The position numbers were made by a program, and so were the translations under genes. Shown piece after piece: positions 22,961-33,908 of a DNA stretch of 64,000 bases (position 1 is the stretch's first letter; each line of letters opens with the position of its first letter). Below the pieces are notes generated by a model that was given only the letters and a program-made list of their open reading frames with translations, had not been told where the DNA came from and made no database searches. Origin of the DNA: Berberis thunbergii (lineage: Eukaryota > Streptophyta > Magnoliopsida > Ranunculales > Berberidaceae); contig QNQO01006261.1 of assembly GCA_003290165.1 (NCBI GenBank), positions 1 through 64,000 on the forward strand. The letters are read 5' to 3'.

Positions 22961-23342
22961 GAAACATTTCAATACCCGAGGAGGCTTAATGGTGTAGGGT
23001 TCGGCGTAAGCTAAGAAACCAATTCATTGAAACTTAATGAAAAATTTTCAAATGTTCACTAATTTTTCAGAACTCAATAAAATTTATTACAATTTTTTAT
23101 TATGCCTATTTAACTAAAATAAAACCCTAAACGTTATCTTACTTGGGCTTCTAAACCCACTTCGGCTGAACATTGAATTGGCACAAATATTTAAACAATA
23201 AATCAAATAAGTAATTATCAAATATTACATCATTCTTCCCCGCTTTGAAAAGCTTGTCCTCAAGCGTTGAGGATGATATTTCAAAAAAGTTCAACACCAA
23301 AAGTCGACCTGAACTCTTCCTTTGTAGTTGTTGGTACCACAA
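22961..23342 (-). mobile_element. Remnant of a Ty3/gypsy element 3' end and LTR
   Basis: On the minus strand the frame reading SSTLEDKLFKAGKND (from about 23265 down) resembles the tail of chromovirus pol, where LEDEFFKGG-like residues overlap the polypurine tract just before the 3' LTR. The following sequence (TGATGTAATATTTGATAATT...) would be LTR, running through GCCGAACCCTA near 23000. In-frame stops lie upstream. No 5' partner is in the window. Confidence 0.4.
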
Positions 23343-23499
23343 ACAATCTAATTAAAATTTAGCCACCATATATAATTTCCAATGTGAAGCCCTGTGTCAT
23401 AGTATAACTACTTCATTAGTTCATGATTTTTTTGTGTCTATTTCTCCTCAAAGCGAGATTCAAATATGCTTCAAACACTACTACAAATATTAGCTTAGG

Positions 23500-23765
23500 T
23501 AACGCCACTTAGATAGCGCTTTTTTAAAGAGCTATCCAAGTGGGCACTAGGATAGCGCTTATTTGTCTTAAAAAATAAAAAAAATAAAAAAAACACTACA
23601 ATAGCGCTTTTAATTTTATTTTCAGTTAAGCGCTATCTTAGTTATGTCTTAGATAGCGCTTTAAAAAACGCTATGGGAAAAAACGTTACCAAAGCTACCA
23701 TAGCGCTTTTAAAGTGCTTGCATAGCGCTTCCGAAGCGCTATGGTACTTACATTTAGGATAGCGC
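23500..23765 (+). repeat. Subterminal AGCGCT repeats, left end of element A
   Basis: About ten copies of TAGCGCTTT / AAGCGCTAT words in both orientations, many arranged as small inverted pairs around AT runs. The same array, reverse-complemented, lies at about 35750-36010 in element B. Confidence 0.8.
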
Positions 23766-23865
23766 TCTCGATCTAACCTAGAAGGGAGAACAGCGCCTCC
23801 ACTCTCTCGTCCCCCCTCTGTGCATAGCTCTGCCTCCCTCTCTCTCGCCCTGCTCACTATCTCCA

Positions 23866-24712
23866 TTGCTCTCACTCTCTCCATTGCTCTCCCTGCCTCC
23901 CTCACTCCACCGCTCTCACTCTCTCTCGCATTCGAGCTTTGGCTCTTTCTCGACGGAGCGTTGTTATTGGCTTTCTCGATCAAACACTTTGCAAGCAATC
24001 AAAACCAATCAAGCTCTCCCCTTTCTTCTTCGTCAACCTCCGAAACAGTTCTCCACCGAACCAGAGAACCCGCCACAGAAGACGGATTTAGCCGACCCAG
24101 AGAACCAGAAGAATCGATACCCAGACTCAGCAATCGACCCCATTCTTCAATCTTCAAGCAATGGTAACTTTCTACCCGAACTAGGGTTAGGGTTTATTGC
24201 ATTTGGGAATTAAAAACTTTGGGTTTTGATTGGAATGTAAATTTTTTGTGTCTTTTGTTGTGTAGAAGCGATCTATGGGAAACTGACTGGAATTGGGAAG
24301 CATACGTTGAAGACGGACATTGTTGATATGCTTGAAGGCTGTGCTTTGAGTCCTATGGACATTCGAGTCGATTACAATCGATATTTCAATCCACAAGGAA
24401 TGTATGTATTCTTATGTGAATAAATTACTTGAAGTTTGAATCTCATGGATGCATTGTTTGATTGAATAATTCATGTATTGTGAATGGATTCAGGGTTCTG
24501 CAGTTCCAGTCTCGCAAGGCATTTGATACTGCCATAAGGTTGATTCGAGGGAAGGGTCAGATGTTTCGGCTGGAAAAGGTGATGCTTGTTTCGGATTTGG
24601 GTTCGATACTTCTGATTCATGGTGTGTACTTCTGTATGAATGAATAAACTGTTTTATTGTATTTCAGGTGGACCGTAGCATGTGGGAAATTACAACTTAT
24701 GAAGGAAAAACC
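23866..24712 (+). pseudogene. Captured 5' exons of an unidentified, probably mitochondrial, plant protein
   Basis: Four exons join in phase: 23866-24163, 24266-24401, 24494-24578, 24668-24712, all with GT-AG borders. The first encodes a Ser/Leu/Arg-rich leader followed by RQPPKQFSTEPENPP, which looks like a mitochondrial presequence with an RxF-S cleavage region. The next exons read GKLTGIGKHTLKTDIVDML, DIRVDYNRYFNPQGM, then LQFQSRKAFDTAIRLI and VDRSMWEITTYEGKT. This resembles the N-terminal part of a conserved plant protein with an RRM-like fold, which I cannot name. The reading frame stops in the following intron (24713 onward); the rest of the gene is missing. Exon 1 also exists in element B, so it was acquired before the two elements diverged. 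Confidence 0.6.
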
Positions 24713-25710
24713 GTAAGTCATAGTATTTTATGATGTTAGTTGTTTTATTTTCTTGTTATGGATTTAGTTGGGTATTTTATCTTATTGATATCGTATCGAT
24801 GTCCAGTACTCACCTCACACAAAGATTTATTTATTTACTATTATTGTTTTTAAGGTTTCCAATATTGAATAAATGAGTAATTACTAGTTATTTGATGATC
24901 AGAATGTAATTTGCTTGTCAGTATTCTCTATATGTATATCGTATAAAATATGACATTCTAATAGACCGGTAAAAAAATATCACGTCATGTTTGAGAGTCA
25001 TAACCCATAAGTGTATTGGCATATGCATATATACCACTAACTCTCTTAATCACCAAGGAATGAAATGATTGTTTTACAATTGCAAGTATCAGCATAAAGG
25101 TTATTTGCACTAGAATAATCAAATTGGTAATGAAACTCTACTTATTTTTGGAACCCTATCTGCTGATCCTCTGCTCATTAATGTATGGAAAAGCAATGTC
25201 CCAACTTTCTCACACTTGATTAGGAATTTGAATGTGTTTTAGCATGCCTTTACATTGCGGATCTCATGATTTATGTGCTTATATGTAATATATTCTGATC
25301 ATCTAAATGTTGAGATTGGTTAGGAATGGCTAGGAATAACAATGTATGGTCTCCACATTGAAATCTTGTTATGTAACAAATGTGACTAATCAGAGCTCAC
25401 CACGTGAACATAAAAACCTGCCATGTAATCATAGTGGCAATTTGACTAATTTGTTTCTGTTTATTTCATTAAGTTAATTACTCGGTGGCGGCACTGGCCT
25501 GGTAATTGGTTTTATTTGAATGTGGTGGTTTCCATTATTATTTCTCAACTCTTTGCATTATCTGCCGGGATTCATGAAAAGATAAATGTATGAAAAACAA
25601 ATAGAAATAAAAAATTCAAACAAGAAAAAAGATTGTTGACTTAACCATTATAATAGAAAATACAGATTAAATATCTTATCAAAGAATGGCAGATATAGCA
25701 TAATAACCAC
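24713..25710 (+). other. Element A: AT-rich non-coding stretch before the beta-glucosidase fragment
   Basis: About 1 kb with no exon recognised. It probably contains intron remnants of the preceding gene and the captured upstream region of the glucosidase gene, since its TATA box follows at 25711. Confidence 0.45.
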
Positions 25711-25717
25711 TATAAAT
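25711..25717 (+). promoter_or_regulatory. TATA box upstream of captured beta-glucosidase
   Basis: TATAAAT lies 16 bp before the ATG at 25727. This is very close for a plant core promoter, so part of the 5' UTR may be lost or the start may be leaky. Confidence 0.4.
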
Positions 25718-25726
25718 ACAAAAGCC

Positions 25727-27598
25727 ATGGATTCTCTAAGATCCAAACCTACCATGGCTATTCGAGTTGTTCTCTTCTTAGGCATTCTTGCAATGGCTCT
25801 TAGTATGGTACTTGTTCAAGCGGATCATAATGACTCTGTCCCCTTCAATCGATATAGATTTCCTAAAGTTTTTGTTTTCGGAACTGCTTCTTCTTCATAT
25901 CAGGTACATTTTCTTTATTTCATTGTCATATGTTTGTATAATAGCATAAACTTTTCAAGAAGTCTTTTAACATTTCCGATGTTATTGTCTATGTTGTAGA
26001 TTGAAGGTGGAGCTAATGAAGGTGGTAGAGGTCCAAGCATATGGGATACTTTCACCCATCAACACCCAGGTTTTCCTACTATCTGTTCTGACACTCCAGT
26101 ATATGGATTTGTGTAATCTATGCACATAAGGGAATCCAATAATAAAATCAGGCTGTTAGTAATAGAAATAAACTACAAACTACATTTCCCTGTTTTGTTT
26201 TAGTTTTCTTTTCATTCTGGCTATTGCAATTTCCCAATGGACGCTAGGCTCAAAGATCAAATTAATTAATAGATGAAAAATAAAAAAAATCAAAGACAAC
26301 ATAACATGCATGACAGGGGATGAATTTAATTATATATGTGTGTGTGTGTACACACATATATATAAACATCTCTAAGCCTCTAATACATGTTATATTTTAT
26401 GGTAAACAAAAATACGGTGTTTTATATGTAATGATGTTTATACCATCCCATTTTTAGTTATAAATATGCCAATGGTTCCCTGATGATATATGTTGGCAGC
26501 ACAGAGAAGATAACAGACCACAGTAATGGCGATGTTGCAGTTGATTCCTATCATCTTTATAAGGTTAATACTTTTAACATCTCTTTCTGTTATTGTTTCT
26601 CTGTATTGGTTATTTGTGTTCTCTGAATGTGGACTTTTTATTTACATGTTTTTAATTTTGTTTTTCCCCATTCAGGAAGATGTCAAGATCATGAAAAAAA
26701 TGAACATGGATACATATCGGTTCTCCATTTCTTGGTCGAGACTTATACCAAGTGAGCATGTTTCCAACCCTACTTTTCAAGTCATGTGGATAAGTTGGTT
26801 ATTCAATAAAATACATTTGGTCACTTTCTTTGTCCATTTCACGATAATATATATCTATTAATTGAAAATATATTTTTCATATGCACTCGGCATATGATGA
26901 ACCAAACTTCCCATGTCTTTACTCTTTACAGAAACTTATAAGTGTGGATGTGAGAATTTATTTACGTAAAGAAAGTAACTTTTTGTGGTGACATTTATGA
27001 CCAAGAGGCCCCTTCTACACCTCAATCTATTTTTAGGAACTTTTATCCTGGTAACATACATTTTCTACAAAACTATCAAAATAAAACCCTGCAATAATAG
27101 TTTTTTAACTGGGTCTTGATAACTTCTTGTGTTAGATGGGAAGAGAAAGGACGGAGTGAATCAAGAAGGCATCAATTATTACAACAACCTCATCAACGAG
27201 CTCCTATCCAAATGTCGTCATTCTGATAAAATGCCACCTCTTCCATTTTTTCTCTGTTTTCTTCACTGCTATAATGTGCATTCCATCCATCTTATGCTTT
27301 TGTAAGCTTCCAGGTGTGCAGCCTTATGTGACTCTCTACCACTGGGTTATCCAAATTGGTCAAAAGTTCATTCGACTTCATTGGATTAAACTACTACACT
27401 GCAAACTATGCATCTCATGCTCCTCCTTCTAATAACCCACCGAGTTATCAAGTTGATTCTCGTGCTAAACTCACCAGTAAGTTCTGCGATTCAACTTTAC
27501 TTGACTGATTATTCTAGCTTACAATTGAAAAACTAATGTTTATAAACACTTCCCTTTCTTTTACAGCTGAGAAGAATGGAATCCCAATTGGTGCTCAG
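25727..27598 (+). pseudogene. Captured GH1 beta-glucosidase, truncated and internally deleted
   Basis: GH1 enzymes hydrolyse beta-glucosides by a double-displacement mechanism. Exons: 25727-25903 (signal peptide with core VVLFLGILAMALSMVLVQA, then FPKVFVFGTASSSYQ), 26000-26069 ([17 protein letters not shown]), 26500-26563 (HSNGDVAVDSYHLYK), 26676-26751 (MNMDTYRFSISWSRLIP), 27136-about 27211 (VNQEGINYYNNLINELL), 27314-27476 and 27567-27598. The 27314 exon runs from GVQPYVTLYHW straight into SSFDFIGLNYYTANYASHAP. The exons between, which carry the acid/base T(F/L)NEP motif, are deleted (junction about 27350), and the joint shifts the frame. The C-terminal half with the nucleophile motif (I/V)TENG is absent. 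Splice sites are mostly intact. It cannot encode an active enzyme. The signal peptide suggests the parent was secreted or vacuolar. Confidence 0.85.
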
Positions 27599-27897
27599 GT
27601 ACTTCTGAATAAAATCTCAACAAGACTTTCATCAAGTGATTTCTGGATTTCAAAGCCAGTTCCCTAGACTAGTTATAAAGGACAAGGACTACTTTACTCT
27701 GAGTTTTTACCTATGTCCTGATATATCTTGTTTTGCAGGGAATTGAACTCTGAAATTTGTTGTCCTAAGTTTTTACCTATGTCCTGAAGTTGCACGAGCA
27801 TTTATTGTGTCATGGTATTGACAATACATATAAGGTTCTCATTCCCCTGTTCTATACTAAATTCTGTATAGGACACTAAATGTGTCTTGAATTGCAG

Positions 27898-28089
27898 GAT
27901 GAATTGGAAGCTGAGCTTGAGGAATTGGAAGGTGCGGAGTTGGAAGAACAACTTCTCCAGCCTGCTACAACTGCCCCTGCAGCTCCCATACATGTTCCAG
28001 CAGAAAGACAGCCAACTCGACCTGCTCCTCGAAAGAACACTGCTGAGGAAGACGAGCTGGCTGCATTACAAGCAGAGATGGCACTCTGA
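27898..28089 (+). pseudogene. Captured C-terminal exon of SNF7/VPS32 (ESCRT-III)
   Basis: The exon starts after TTGCAG and reads DELEAELEELEGAELEEQLL, then a Pro/Thr-rich linker and EEDELAALQAEMAL before the TGA at 28087-28089. This is the acidic C-terminal tail of plant SNF7/VPS32 (CHMP4), including the MIM region that binds VPS4. The N-terminal helices that polymerise on endosomal membranes are missing. The native stop codon is retained, so any upstream fusion in this frame would end here. Confidence 0.85.
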
Positions 28090-28355
28090 GCTGGTAGGTT
28101 ACCAGTTGTTACTCTGTCTCTTCAACTTTTTCTGTTTCTTACTGTCCCCTTCTTATGAACTACTTTCAAGTTTTTCAAATAGAAAATTGTGAGAACTTCT
28201 CTAAACTAGCTCAGAATTTGTGAAAGGTGCTTAAAAAGGCTTAAATTATTTGTCTTTTCAGCTGGGCTTTGACATTTTGTGGTCCTTGTGGATATTAAGT
28301 TGAAGTATTGATATGTATGATATAGTGCAGATGTTTCTTGTGCATTCTATTTCAG

Positions 28356-28459
28356 AATTTGGATAACGCTTTTGCTGAAATAAATGTACCTCCTCGTTCT
28401 CCCCCAGTGGTCATTGACAATGCCTCTGTCTCCTTGGCTGATAAATGTGGCAAAAATTG
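28356..28459 (+). pseudogene. Unidentified captured exon
   Basis: An exon-like stretch between ATTTCAG and TTG|GTAAAG reads NLDNAFAEINVPPRSPPVVI followed by DNASVSLADKCGKN. It does not match a family I can name. The next 1 kb (28460-29507) holds nothing else I recognise. It may belong to the same source gene as the Tudor exons or to an independent capture. Confidence 0.35.
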
Positions 28460-29507
28460 GTAAAGGGTTTGTTGCAGCTGGTGAAATATGTCACTTCACA
28501 ACTATCAGAGGGGTTGTCAGTAGACTACTTGGCAACATTTTTTTTTCTGAAGTTTTTTACATGTTATAAACTATTGTGCTAACCCAGAATCTCCTAATTA
28601 GAAGCTCATAATGCTAGTGACCTACAATAAGGTTAGTATTGTTTCGCTTACTAGCTGAATGTTGAAGCTTGATAATTACACTCATATTGTACCAATAAGA
28701 TTGAAGCCTAGCAATTAATTGCAATAATCTGAGAGGGCCTTATAACCTTCAAATTTTTTATTGTGCTCAGCTGCTCATGATTGTTCGAGTCAGATTGCTT
28801 GTATGATTGAATTTCCTTGTTCCTTACTGCCACCACCGTTAGCAATTTAATTGTTGTTTTCGTCAAGGTTCCTTTTGATTTGGATCTACATCTTGTTAAG
28901 ATTTTCTGAATTTCTTATTCATAATCAATGCCCTAGTTTTGAATGTTATCTGAAATTCATAAGTATTGTACATTTGTTTAGCTGATGATATATCTTCTTT
29001 GAATAAACACTTGTACCAATTAGAGTCTTGTTAAAAATGGAACTTTAGACATGATTTCTGTAGATAAACATCTTTAAATGTCTGTTCATTATATCTTTAT
29101 GGACTCATTACTGGTGGAGTGGTAATTAATGGAACCTTAGAAGGTGCTGTTACCTGGGAGCCCCCATTTCTGAGGGGAGGGGGCAAATTTTCATTATTCT
29201 GGATCACCTTTACGTGTTGGTGAATTTGCCCTACATTTTTCATGATACAGCCTAAGAAATGGGGTTTGCATATAGGTTATTGGCATATCTAATGGCCACA
29301 CTGATACTGTTATGATCATCATTGTCATTTCTAAATGTCATTCTTTCTGGATTATTGAGCTTCAGTGATTTTTTAAATTCCTGCAACCTTTTTCACCTAT
29401 GTCATTAGTTTCCCCCTTCCATTTTACTGTATCTCCTTCCTCTTTAAGTTTTTCTATTTTACCGGTGGCCATATGCCAATTTCGAGTTGTTTATCTTGAC
29501 ATTTCAG

Positions 29508-29934
29508 GTTTCTATCGGAGCGCATCCCATTGAGGATTTCGAAGAAAACCTTGTCGGTATAAAAGTTATAGTCTGGTGGCCAATGGATAAGATGTAAGCA
29601 TCAGAATTTTTCTGCGTATTTGTGCATTTACATGTGCAAATAGTAAGAGTTGTGATACACATTTTATTTTGTCCACATAGAACTTGTCGATTTACCCACA
29701 TAACCTTGTTAGTTGTTACAACATTTTCTGTTGTTTAGATTGATCTGATAGGGAAAGAAAGGAATGAAGAAATTTGAGCCTGCAGCTAGTTAAGATGTGT
29801 CACAAATTTTGGATATTGGCAATTTTTTTCATGTATTCAGTTAATGAGTCATTCTGCTTCTGTTGCTCTTTTCTGGTTGCAGGTTTTATGAAGGCATTAT
29901 TGATTCTTTTGATCCAGTAAAAAAGAAGCATAAG
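29508..29934 (+). pseudogene. Captured Tudor-domain exons, PDS5-like
   Basis: Two exons, 29508-29593 and 29883-29934, join in phase to read GAHPIEDFEENLVGIKVIVW, then WPMDKMFYEGIIDSFDPVKK and KHK. The pattern (E)NLVGxxVxVWWPMDKxFYEG...D.K..KHKV is that of the plant PDS5 cohesin-cofactor Tudor domain, first two strands. The end of the domain (the YxDGDxExLxL strand) is missing. The last codon ends in phase 0, and the next downstream exon, from RPB2, begins in phase 0, so an in-frame Tudor-RPB2 fusion transcript is possible on paper. Confidence 0.7.
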
Positions 29935-30080
29935 GTGTGAATCAATGTCCTGCATGCAAACCTGTGATTCCTTGCATTTTTAGTAATTCCATTACTCATT
30001 TATTTATTTAGTTATGTTACTTCAGTAACTTAGGATCTAAGCACGTGGCTTTCTTGTTTCAAATTTTTTTTTTTCTGTAG

Positions 30081-30924
30081 GTCGCACTAGACTACATTGG
30101 TAAAAGAGGATCAACTGTAGGTGTGACGAAAGAGAAGAGGATTAAGTAGGTTCTATGTTCATAATTATGTTATGCATGCGAATGAAAGGATGTTGTTTTA
30201 CTCCAGATAGATCCTTCTCTTTAAAGATGTTTGAATTCACTGTGAGAATTACTTACTATATCTGTACAGGTATGCTAAAGAGATACTTCAAAAAGAAATG
30301 CTTCCTCATGTTGGCGTGGGGGAATATTGTGAAACAAAGAAAGGCTACTATTTTGGGTAGGTTGTGGCCTCTTTTAATTTTTTAGATCATGATGTCTCAC
30401 AAAGCATATCTGAGAGTTTTGGTATTGCTTCCAGATATATCATCCACCGACTTTTACTCTGTGCTCTTGGCCGAAGACTCGAAGATGACAGGGATCATTA
30501 CGGAAACAAGAGGCTGGATCTTGCTGGCCCATTACTTGGAGGCCTATTCCGAATGGTTTGTTTATCGTGAAGTCTTTGGAGATATTCAGACTTTTATGAT
30601 GTTTAACTACATGTGTGACTTCGTTGTCTATGAATGCAGCTGTTTAGAAAGTTGACAAGGGATGTTAAACCATCCATTCAGAAGGTGCTGACTCTCTCCC
30701 TCCCTTTCTACCCTCTACCACTACATGAATGCATGAACGAAGATGTTCCTATTTGTAATATAGGTTTTCTTGTAGCTAATTTATTTATGTGAATAAATAG
30801 TGTCTTGACAAGGGAAAAGATGTTGACCTGCGAATGGCAATCAATGCCAAAAACAATTACAAGTGGCCTTAAGTATTCTCTTGCCACTGGAAATTGGGGA
30901 GGCAGAAAATGATGCAGATGTCAG
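30081..30924 (+). pseudogene. NRPB2: Captured internal exons of RNA polymerase II subunit 2 (NRPB2)
   Basis: Five exons with GT-AG borders: 30081-30145 (VALDYIGKRGSTVGVTKEKR), 30270-30356 ([20 protein letters not shown]), 30435-30555 ([20 protein letters not shown], then [18 protein letters not shown]), 30640-30684 (LFRKLTRDVKPSIQK) and 30801-30924. This is a stretch of about 130 residues of the second-largest Pol II subunit, in and around the fork/lobe region. In the last exon an extra A (GCCAAAAACAATT near 30848-30858) shifts the frame where the family reads AKTITSGLKYSLATGNWG, so the copy is broken. Too short to act in polymerase; a dominant effect is unlikely but not excluded. Confidence 0.88.
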
Positions 30925-31172
30925 GTTTGACTTCTTCTATGTACGTATGGCTATTCATTTTTCCGTGTCTGCATTTCCTTCCCTCTACATCACTGTGGTT
31001 AAAGTTAAATCCTTATTTATGATGCTCATAAAGATATTTTGTAAAAAATATGTAAGTTCTAACAACCACTGTTTTTTTTAGGTGTGTTCTTGTATTTCAG
31101 GTTAAGATTTATATACCGACTTAGTGTGTGTGTGTATTGTTATACTTATACAATGCCATGATGCAATTTCAG

Positions 31173-31366
31173 GTTATGCGAGGATACAATTTGAAGTGGC
31201 GGTAGAATCTGAGAAACATTCAGCGGTGCCGCAATGTACAGACGAAGTTAGGACTGTAGGAGAAGCTGTTGGCCATTTCATTTCGTGGCCAAAAAAGCTG
31301 GTGTATATATATGATAGCATATTAACAATTTTGTATGAATGCTTAAATTATATTTTGAATGAATGA
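31173..31366 (+). pseudogene. Terminal exon resembling CACTA-associated DUF8039
   Basis: After a TTTCAG acceptor the frame reads FEVAVESEKHSAVP, then TDEVRTVGEAVGHFISWPKK followed by LV, and continues to TGA at 31364-31366. The pattern (V)xVAVExxxxxxVPxxxxExxTVGEAxGxFxxWPKKLV matches the conserved end of DUF8039, found in second-ORF proteins of plant CACTA elements. It would be the only remnant of the element's own coding region. Family assignment is from memory of the motif. Confidence 0.55.
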
Positions 31367-31785
31367 GAAACAGTTAGTTATCATGTTGTGTCTTTATTGA
31401 TTGATTGAACGTTGTCATTATTATATTAAATATTATATAAAAAAATATTATATGGTAGTTAATAAAAAAAATTCACCTTAATTAAATAGTGCTTTAGAAG
31501 CTAATTAAAAAAAAATTCAAAAAAAAAAAATTAAAAAAAAATCAACAAAATTAAATAGCGCTCATAAAAGCGCTATTCAAGCTAATTTAAAAAAAAAAAT
31601 TCACCGAACTTAAATAGCGCTTTTTAAAGCGCTATGTAAGTTAATTAAAAAAAAAACGCTTAGATAGCGCTTTATTAAGCGCTATCTAACGAAGCGCTAT
31701 TCAAGTACGCGACTTGCATAGCGCTTTTTTAAGCGCTATCTAAGCCTATTTTTAAGCGCTATGCAAGCCTATATTTGTAGTAGTG
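31330..31785 (+). repeat. 3' terminal region of element A shared with element B
   Basis: From GTATGAATGCTTAAATTATA to the 3' end, this is the reverse complement of 32153-32621 of element B, including the AGCGCT array. It contains the stop codon of the DUF8039-like exon. Confidence 0.8.
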
Positions 31786-31788
31786 AAA

Positions 31789-32149
31789 TCAAATCACAAA
31801 ATTTATCTCATGGTGTTATCTGAAAAAGCATGTGGTGGTGAATAATCTCTAGATTATAAGCGCAATATTAACCAGCCTGTGGTGGTACAATGCCTTTTTG
31901 GTAGCTGTGAATATCCAAATTCACGTATTAATGAAGTTTGTGGTGGTACAAACAAATAATAGGTGTGCAAATAACTATATCTTCCAAAATCCACCCTGCA
32001 ACCAGAACTTGCAGAAGCTTGACGCACAACGCGTTAAAAGTAATCATGTACGCCTGAATTGAAAAATCCTTGGGTTTTCTACCCGGATGCGAATTAAGTC
32101 GATCAATCAACATGGATCCACAGAGCAGCTTGTGGCCATTCTGGCATGG
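31789..32149. other. Spacer between the two CACTA elements
   Basis: About 360 bp of host or older repeat sequence. The word TGTGGTGGT occurs three times. No gene seen. With element B excised, the flank would run from GGCATGGAGT directly into GTAACCGG. Confidence 0.5.
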
Positions 32150-32621
32150 AGTCACTACTACAAATATAGGCTTGCATAGCGCTTAAAAATAGGCTTAGAT
32201 AGCGCTATCTAAGCTACCGCTATGGTAGTTTAGATAGCGCTCAAAAAAGCGCTATGCAAGGCGCGTACTTGAATAGCGCTTCGTTAGATAGCGTTTATAT
32301 TAAGCGTTATCTAAGCGTTGATTTTTTTTAATTAACTTCAATAGCGCCTTAGAAAGCGCTATGTAAGCTCTAATTTTTTTTTTAAATTAGCTTGCATAGC
32401 GCTTTGATGAGCGCTATTTAATTTTGTTGATTTTTTTTTAATTAGCTTCGGTGAATTTTTTTATTAACTTGATTTGTTTTTCTATTTTTCCGATACCGAT
32501 TTTCTGGGCTAAATATAATATTTAATATAATAATGACAACGTTCAATCAATCAATAAAGACACAACATGATAACTAACTGTTTCTCATTCATTCAAAATA
32601 TAATTTAAGCATTCATACAAA

Positions 32622-33545
32622 GTGCAGCAGGTAACTGACATCTTTTAGTAAATAAACATTCATAAAATATTTTAAGCAAAGGCATATGGTGAATATTGTT
32701 CATACATCCAGCCAACAAAATAATGAGAAATATCAAACTGCACTACATCCAGCCACTTTCCAGCCCGCGCATATCACGTCCATTGCTTGCAATCCCCGCC
32801 AAGTTCCAACCTCGACTAGGGCCATTTAGTTCTAAGCAATCAACTGCTCCAAGCTTGCCCCCAACACCCAGCCAGACCGCACTAAACAGAGTGCCCTGCA
32901 TCTCCATAAACAGAGTGCACCATAGCACTATGGTAGCCTGAATTGCTGCAGATTTCCTTCCCGAAGGCCAGCATCCAGCAAGCCAAAATCTCTGGCAGAA
33001 AGTCTGTCGCGACACCATATAATGCTAAGCTTGTTCTCTTTTTGATATGATTCGACATACTACAGGATTTTATAGACCTGCATCACAAGTTAGATAATAA
33101 CACAGTTAAAGGAAGCAACAACATGATAATGCTCTGATGAAGCAAAGAAAATTGAAACTACACTAATAAGATGTAATTACAGCATAAGAAACAAGGCAAA
33201 TCTACCTGATGTAACCGTACAATAGACAAGCTAGAATTATGACGGAATAGGAGGTGCGTATTCACAATAAGAATTTCTTGCTGCACATTTAAATATATCT
33301 GCAGACACAAAAGTAGAATATATCTGCAGACACAATAAGAATTTACCAGCCAACCAAATGTGTATCTTGGAATATATCTGCAGACACAAAAGTAGAATCG
33401 GACTTTACACTGTAGAAATCATGTATCCAAGATTTACATAACAGATTATGTATTTCCTACATCTAGCAGACACATGGCCATGCCTCCAAATACATTGATC
33501 ATCTCCAAAATTACTGAAAAAAAACTTGAGATAACTGGAACTTAC
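32622..33545 (-). other. Element B 3' interior with an unidentified ORF
   Basis: A 91-codon minus-strand frame (32743-33018), richer in GC than its surroundings, reads Gly/Trp-rich and resembles nothing I know; it may be another captured piece. A short direct repeat (ATATATCTGCAGACACA, three copies, 33295-33395) lies in the same interval. Confidence 0.35.
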
Positions 33546-33908
33546 ATTGGAACGTGAGTATGATAAGACATCACTATAGGAACACACAGAAGCTTCGCAA
33601 TGATGAGAGCGCCAAATACCTAACCACAATCAGTATTATCATCAGCATTATATGGCATCTTCTCAGAAATAGTTGGATTCATGTTTAGCAAATTTTTAGA
33701 CCATTCTTGTAGAATATGATAACAATACTATGTATGACAACAATACGGATTTAACAAAATTTGAATAAAAGAATGGGTTCAGGCAATTACCATTATTCCA
33801 GGTGATGATGCATGTATTATGTCAGGCTTGAAATTGGCAACCTCCGATATTATTCTAGGGCTGAGTGCTAGCGAAAGGGGAAACTTTTTATACCACGGGC
33901 ACGGAAAG
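33546..33908 (-). pseudogene. SQD2: Captured exons of sulfoquinovosyltransferase SQD2
   Basis: Exon 33791-33908 reads FPCPWYKKFPLSLALSPRII, then SEVANFKPDIIHASSPGIM; exon 33546-33619 reads VFGALIIAKLLCVPIVMSYH, then THVP. These match consecutive exons in the N-terminal GT4 domain of plant SQD2, the plastid enzyme that adds sulfoquinovose to diacylglycerol. Only about 64 codons are present, without transit peptide or nucleotide-sugar site. Same strand as the bHLH fragment, downstream of it in element orientation. Confidence 0.85.

Larger units (their letters stand above)
23476..31785 (+). mobile_element. CACTA element A: gene-capturing (Pack-CACTA type) transposon
   Basis: Ends are CACTACTACAAATATTAGC at 23476 and its inverted counterpart ATATTTGTAGTAGTG at 31785. 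The 3-bp target duplication AAA is at 23473-23475 and 31786-31788. Both subterminal zones (23500-23765, 31490-31775) carry many copies of AGCGCT-containing words, the kind of array bound by CACTA accessory proteins. The 8.3 kb interior holds no transposase. It has fragments of several unrelated host genes, all on the plus strand and still with intron-exon structure, plus a short exon resembling a CACTA-associated DUF8039 domain. Element B (32153-36037) is a shorter sister in opposite orientation sharing both ends. Non-autonomous. Confidence 0.93.

Noticed and set aside
25727..27598. A functional beta-glucosidase gene
   Set aside because: Internal deletion of the acid/base exon, shifted frame, missing C-terminal half, and location inside a CACTA element.
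30081..30924. A genuine NRPB2 gene
   Set aside because: Only about 130 residues of a ~1190-residue protein, a frameshift in the last exon, and transposon borders on both sides.
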